From Hyphomicrobiales bacterium (lineage in GTDB: Bacteria > Pseudomonadota > Alphaproteobacteria > Rhizobiales > Kaistiaceae): a stretch of DNA of 6,740 nt. A program made the position numbers and the translations under genes. Under the pieces are notes generated by a model. It saw nothing but the letters and a program-made list of their open reading frames with translations. It did no database searches and was not told the DNA's origin. This document shows positions 5,732 to 6,740 of the stretch, in pieces (within the stretch, counting starts at the first letter, position 1; every line of letters begins with the position of its first letter). Where the stretch lies: NCBI GenBank assembly GCA_017305815.1, contig JAFKJZ010000516.1:1-6740 (forward strand), read 5' to 3'.

Positions 5732-6740
5732 TCAGAGGATGTAGCGCGACAGGTCGATGTTGCGCGAGAGATCGCCGATATGCGCCTCGATATAGGCGGC
5801 GTCGATCGTCACCGTCTCGCCGGAGCGATCCGGCGCGGCGAAGCTGATCTCGTCGAGGATCCGCTCCATCACCGTCTGCAGGCGACGGGCGCCGATGTTC
5901 TCGACCGACGCGTTGACCTCGACGGCGATGCGGGCGATTGCGTCGATTGCATCCTCGGCGATGACGAGGTTGACGCCTTCCGTCTGCATCAGAGCGACAT
6001 ACTGCTTGATCAGGCTCGATTCCGGCTCCGTCAGGATCTGGCGGAAGTCGGACTGTGTCAGCGCGTTGAGCTCGACGCGGATCGGCAGTCGACCCTGCAG
6101 TTCCGGCAGCAGGTCCGACGGCTTGGCGATGTGGAATGCGCCCGAGGCGATGAACAGGATGTGATCCGTCTTCACCGGCCCGTACTTGGTGGCAACCGTT
6201 GTCCCCTCGATCAGGGGCAGCAGGTCGCGCTGCACGCCTTCACGGGAGACATCGCCCGACCGGCCTTCGCGGGCGCAGATCTTGTCGATCTCGTCGAGGA
6301 AGACGATGCCGTCATTCTCGACGACGGCGATCGCCTCTGAAGTCAGCTGGTCGTCGTCGAGCAGCTTGTCGGATTCCTCGTCGATCAGCACCTTGTAGCT
6401 GTCGCGCACGGTGACGCGGCGCGTCTTGGTCTTGCCGCCAAAGGCCTTGCCGAGCATGTCGCCGATGTTCATCACGCCGATCGAGGCGCCCGGCATGCCG
6501 GGAACGTCGAATTGCGGCATGCCGCCTGACTGGTCCCGCACCTGGATCTCGATTTCCTTGTCATCGAGCTCGTTGGCGCGCAGCTTCTTGCGGAAGCTCT
6601 CGCGGGTGGCGGGGCTGGCGGCCTCGCCGACCAGCGCGTTCAGCACGCGCTCCTCGGCCGAAAGATGGGCCTTGGCCTCGACGTCCTTGCGCTTCTTCTC
6701 GCGCGTCAGGCCGATGCCGATCTCGACGAGATCGCGCACG
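5732..6740 (-). CDS. hslU: HslU, ATPase subunit of the HslUV protease (partial, N-terminus missing)
   Basis: The C-terminal 336 or so codons of HslU (ClpY); about the first 100 residues, including the Walker A loop, lie beyond the right edge. HslU hexamers unfold substrates with ATP and feed them into the HslV peptidase in the cytosol. Counting from the first full visible codon, the variable I-domain covers about 15-125. Walker B is IVFLDEID (145-152), followed by [16 protein letters not shown] (165-180). Sensor 1 is IASGAFH (197-203), the arginine finger region [14 protein letters not shown] (211-224) contains R217, and sensor 2 is ENIGARRL (280-287). The C-terminus DLSRYIL is the conserved tail that inserts into HslV. 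No key visible residue is missing. hslV would be expected upstream, to the right of the window. The gene ends 6 bp before a strong GC hairpin. Confidence 0.96.
   Translation of the reverse strand, partial: VRDLVEIGIGLTREKKRKDVEAKAHLSAEERVLNALVGEAASPATRESFRKKLRANELDDKEIEIQVRDQSGGMPQFDVPGMPGASIGVMNIGDMLGKAFGGKTKTRRVTVRDSYKVLIDEESDKLLDDDQLTSEAIAVVENDGIVFLDEIDKICAREGRSGDVSREGVQRDLLPLIEGTTVATKYGPVKTDHILFIASGAFHIAKPSDLLPELQGRLPIRVELNALTQSDFRQILTEPESSLIKQYVALMQTEGVNLVIAEDAIDAIARIAVEVNASVENIGARRLQTVMERILDEISFAAPDRSGETVTIDAAYIEAHIGDLSRNIDLSRYIL

Noticed and set aside
5780..6340. 186-codon open frame on the + strand
   Set aside because: It is antisense to hslU, whose ATPase motifs are unmistakable.
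1..6740. Possible chromosome origin, since coaE-dnaQ-secB often lie near it in rhizobia
   Set aside because: I find no cluster of DnaA boxes (TTATCCACA-like) and no AT-rich unwinding stretch in any gap. tRNA, CRISPR arrays and insertion sequences were also looked for and not seen.

Overview
This window looks like a piece of chromosomal housekeeping DNA from a GC-rich alphaproteobacterium, most likely of the order Hyphomicrobiales (Rhizobiales). The pointers are the gene order coaE-dnaQ / secB / timA-mltA-smr-xre, an hslU gene, and a neighbouring exported protein that I recognise as the DUF1402 type, a family I know mainly from this order. The genus cannot be told from the sequence. I recall similar gene strings lying close to the chromosome origin in rhizobia, but no origin is visible here.

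Layout, left to right. (1) The end of coaE (dephospho-CoA kinase) and the whole of dnaQ (DNA polymerase III proofreading subunit) run on the + strand, 26 bp apart. (2) A strong bidirectional hairpin terminator at 988-1022 separates dnaQ from secB, which points the other way and encodes the export chaperone SecB. (3) A 267-bp non-coding gap separates secB from the divergent timA and must hold both promoters. (4) A tight + strand operon follows: timA (Tim44-like inner-membrane protein), mltA (lytic murein transglycosylase, apparently without a signal peptide), smr (Smr-domain protein) and an XRE-type regulator. The spacings are 15 bp, a 4-bp overlap and a 4-bp overlap. (5) On the - strand, ending 17 bp from the regulator, is a secreted DUF1402-like protein whose motif layout looks like a lysozyme/soluble lytic transglycosylase fold. 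(6) A 168-bp gap carries its probable promoter, a perfect 14-bp palindrome and a 15-bp GC-rich hairpin. (7) The last two thirds or more of hslU (ATPase of the HslUV protease) fill the right end on the - strand, running off the window.

The genes fall into three jobs: replication and cofactor supply (coaE, dnaQ), protein export and quality control (secB, timA, hslU), and cell-wall turnover (mltA and, by inference, the DUF1402 protein). I see no mobile element, CRISPR array, tRNA, rRNA or sign of recent gene transfer, and no evidence of a novel multi-gene system. The points most worth following are the lysozyme-like reading of the DUF1402 protein, the missing export signal of MltA, and the coupling of a wall enzyme to a Tim44-like protein, an Smr protein and a regulator.
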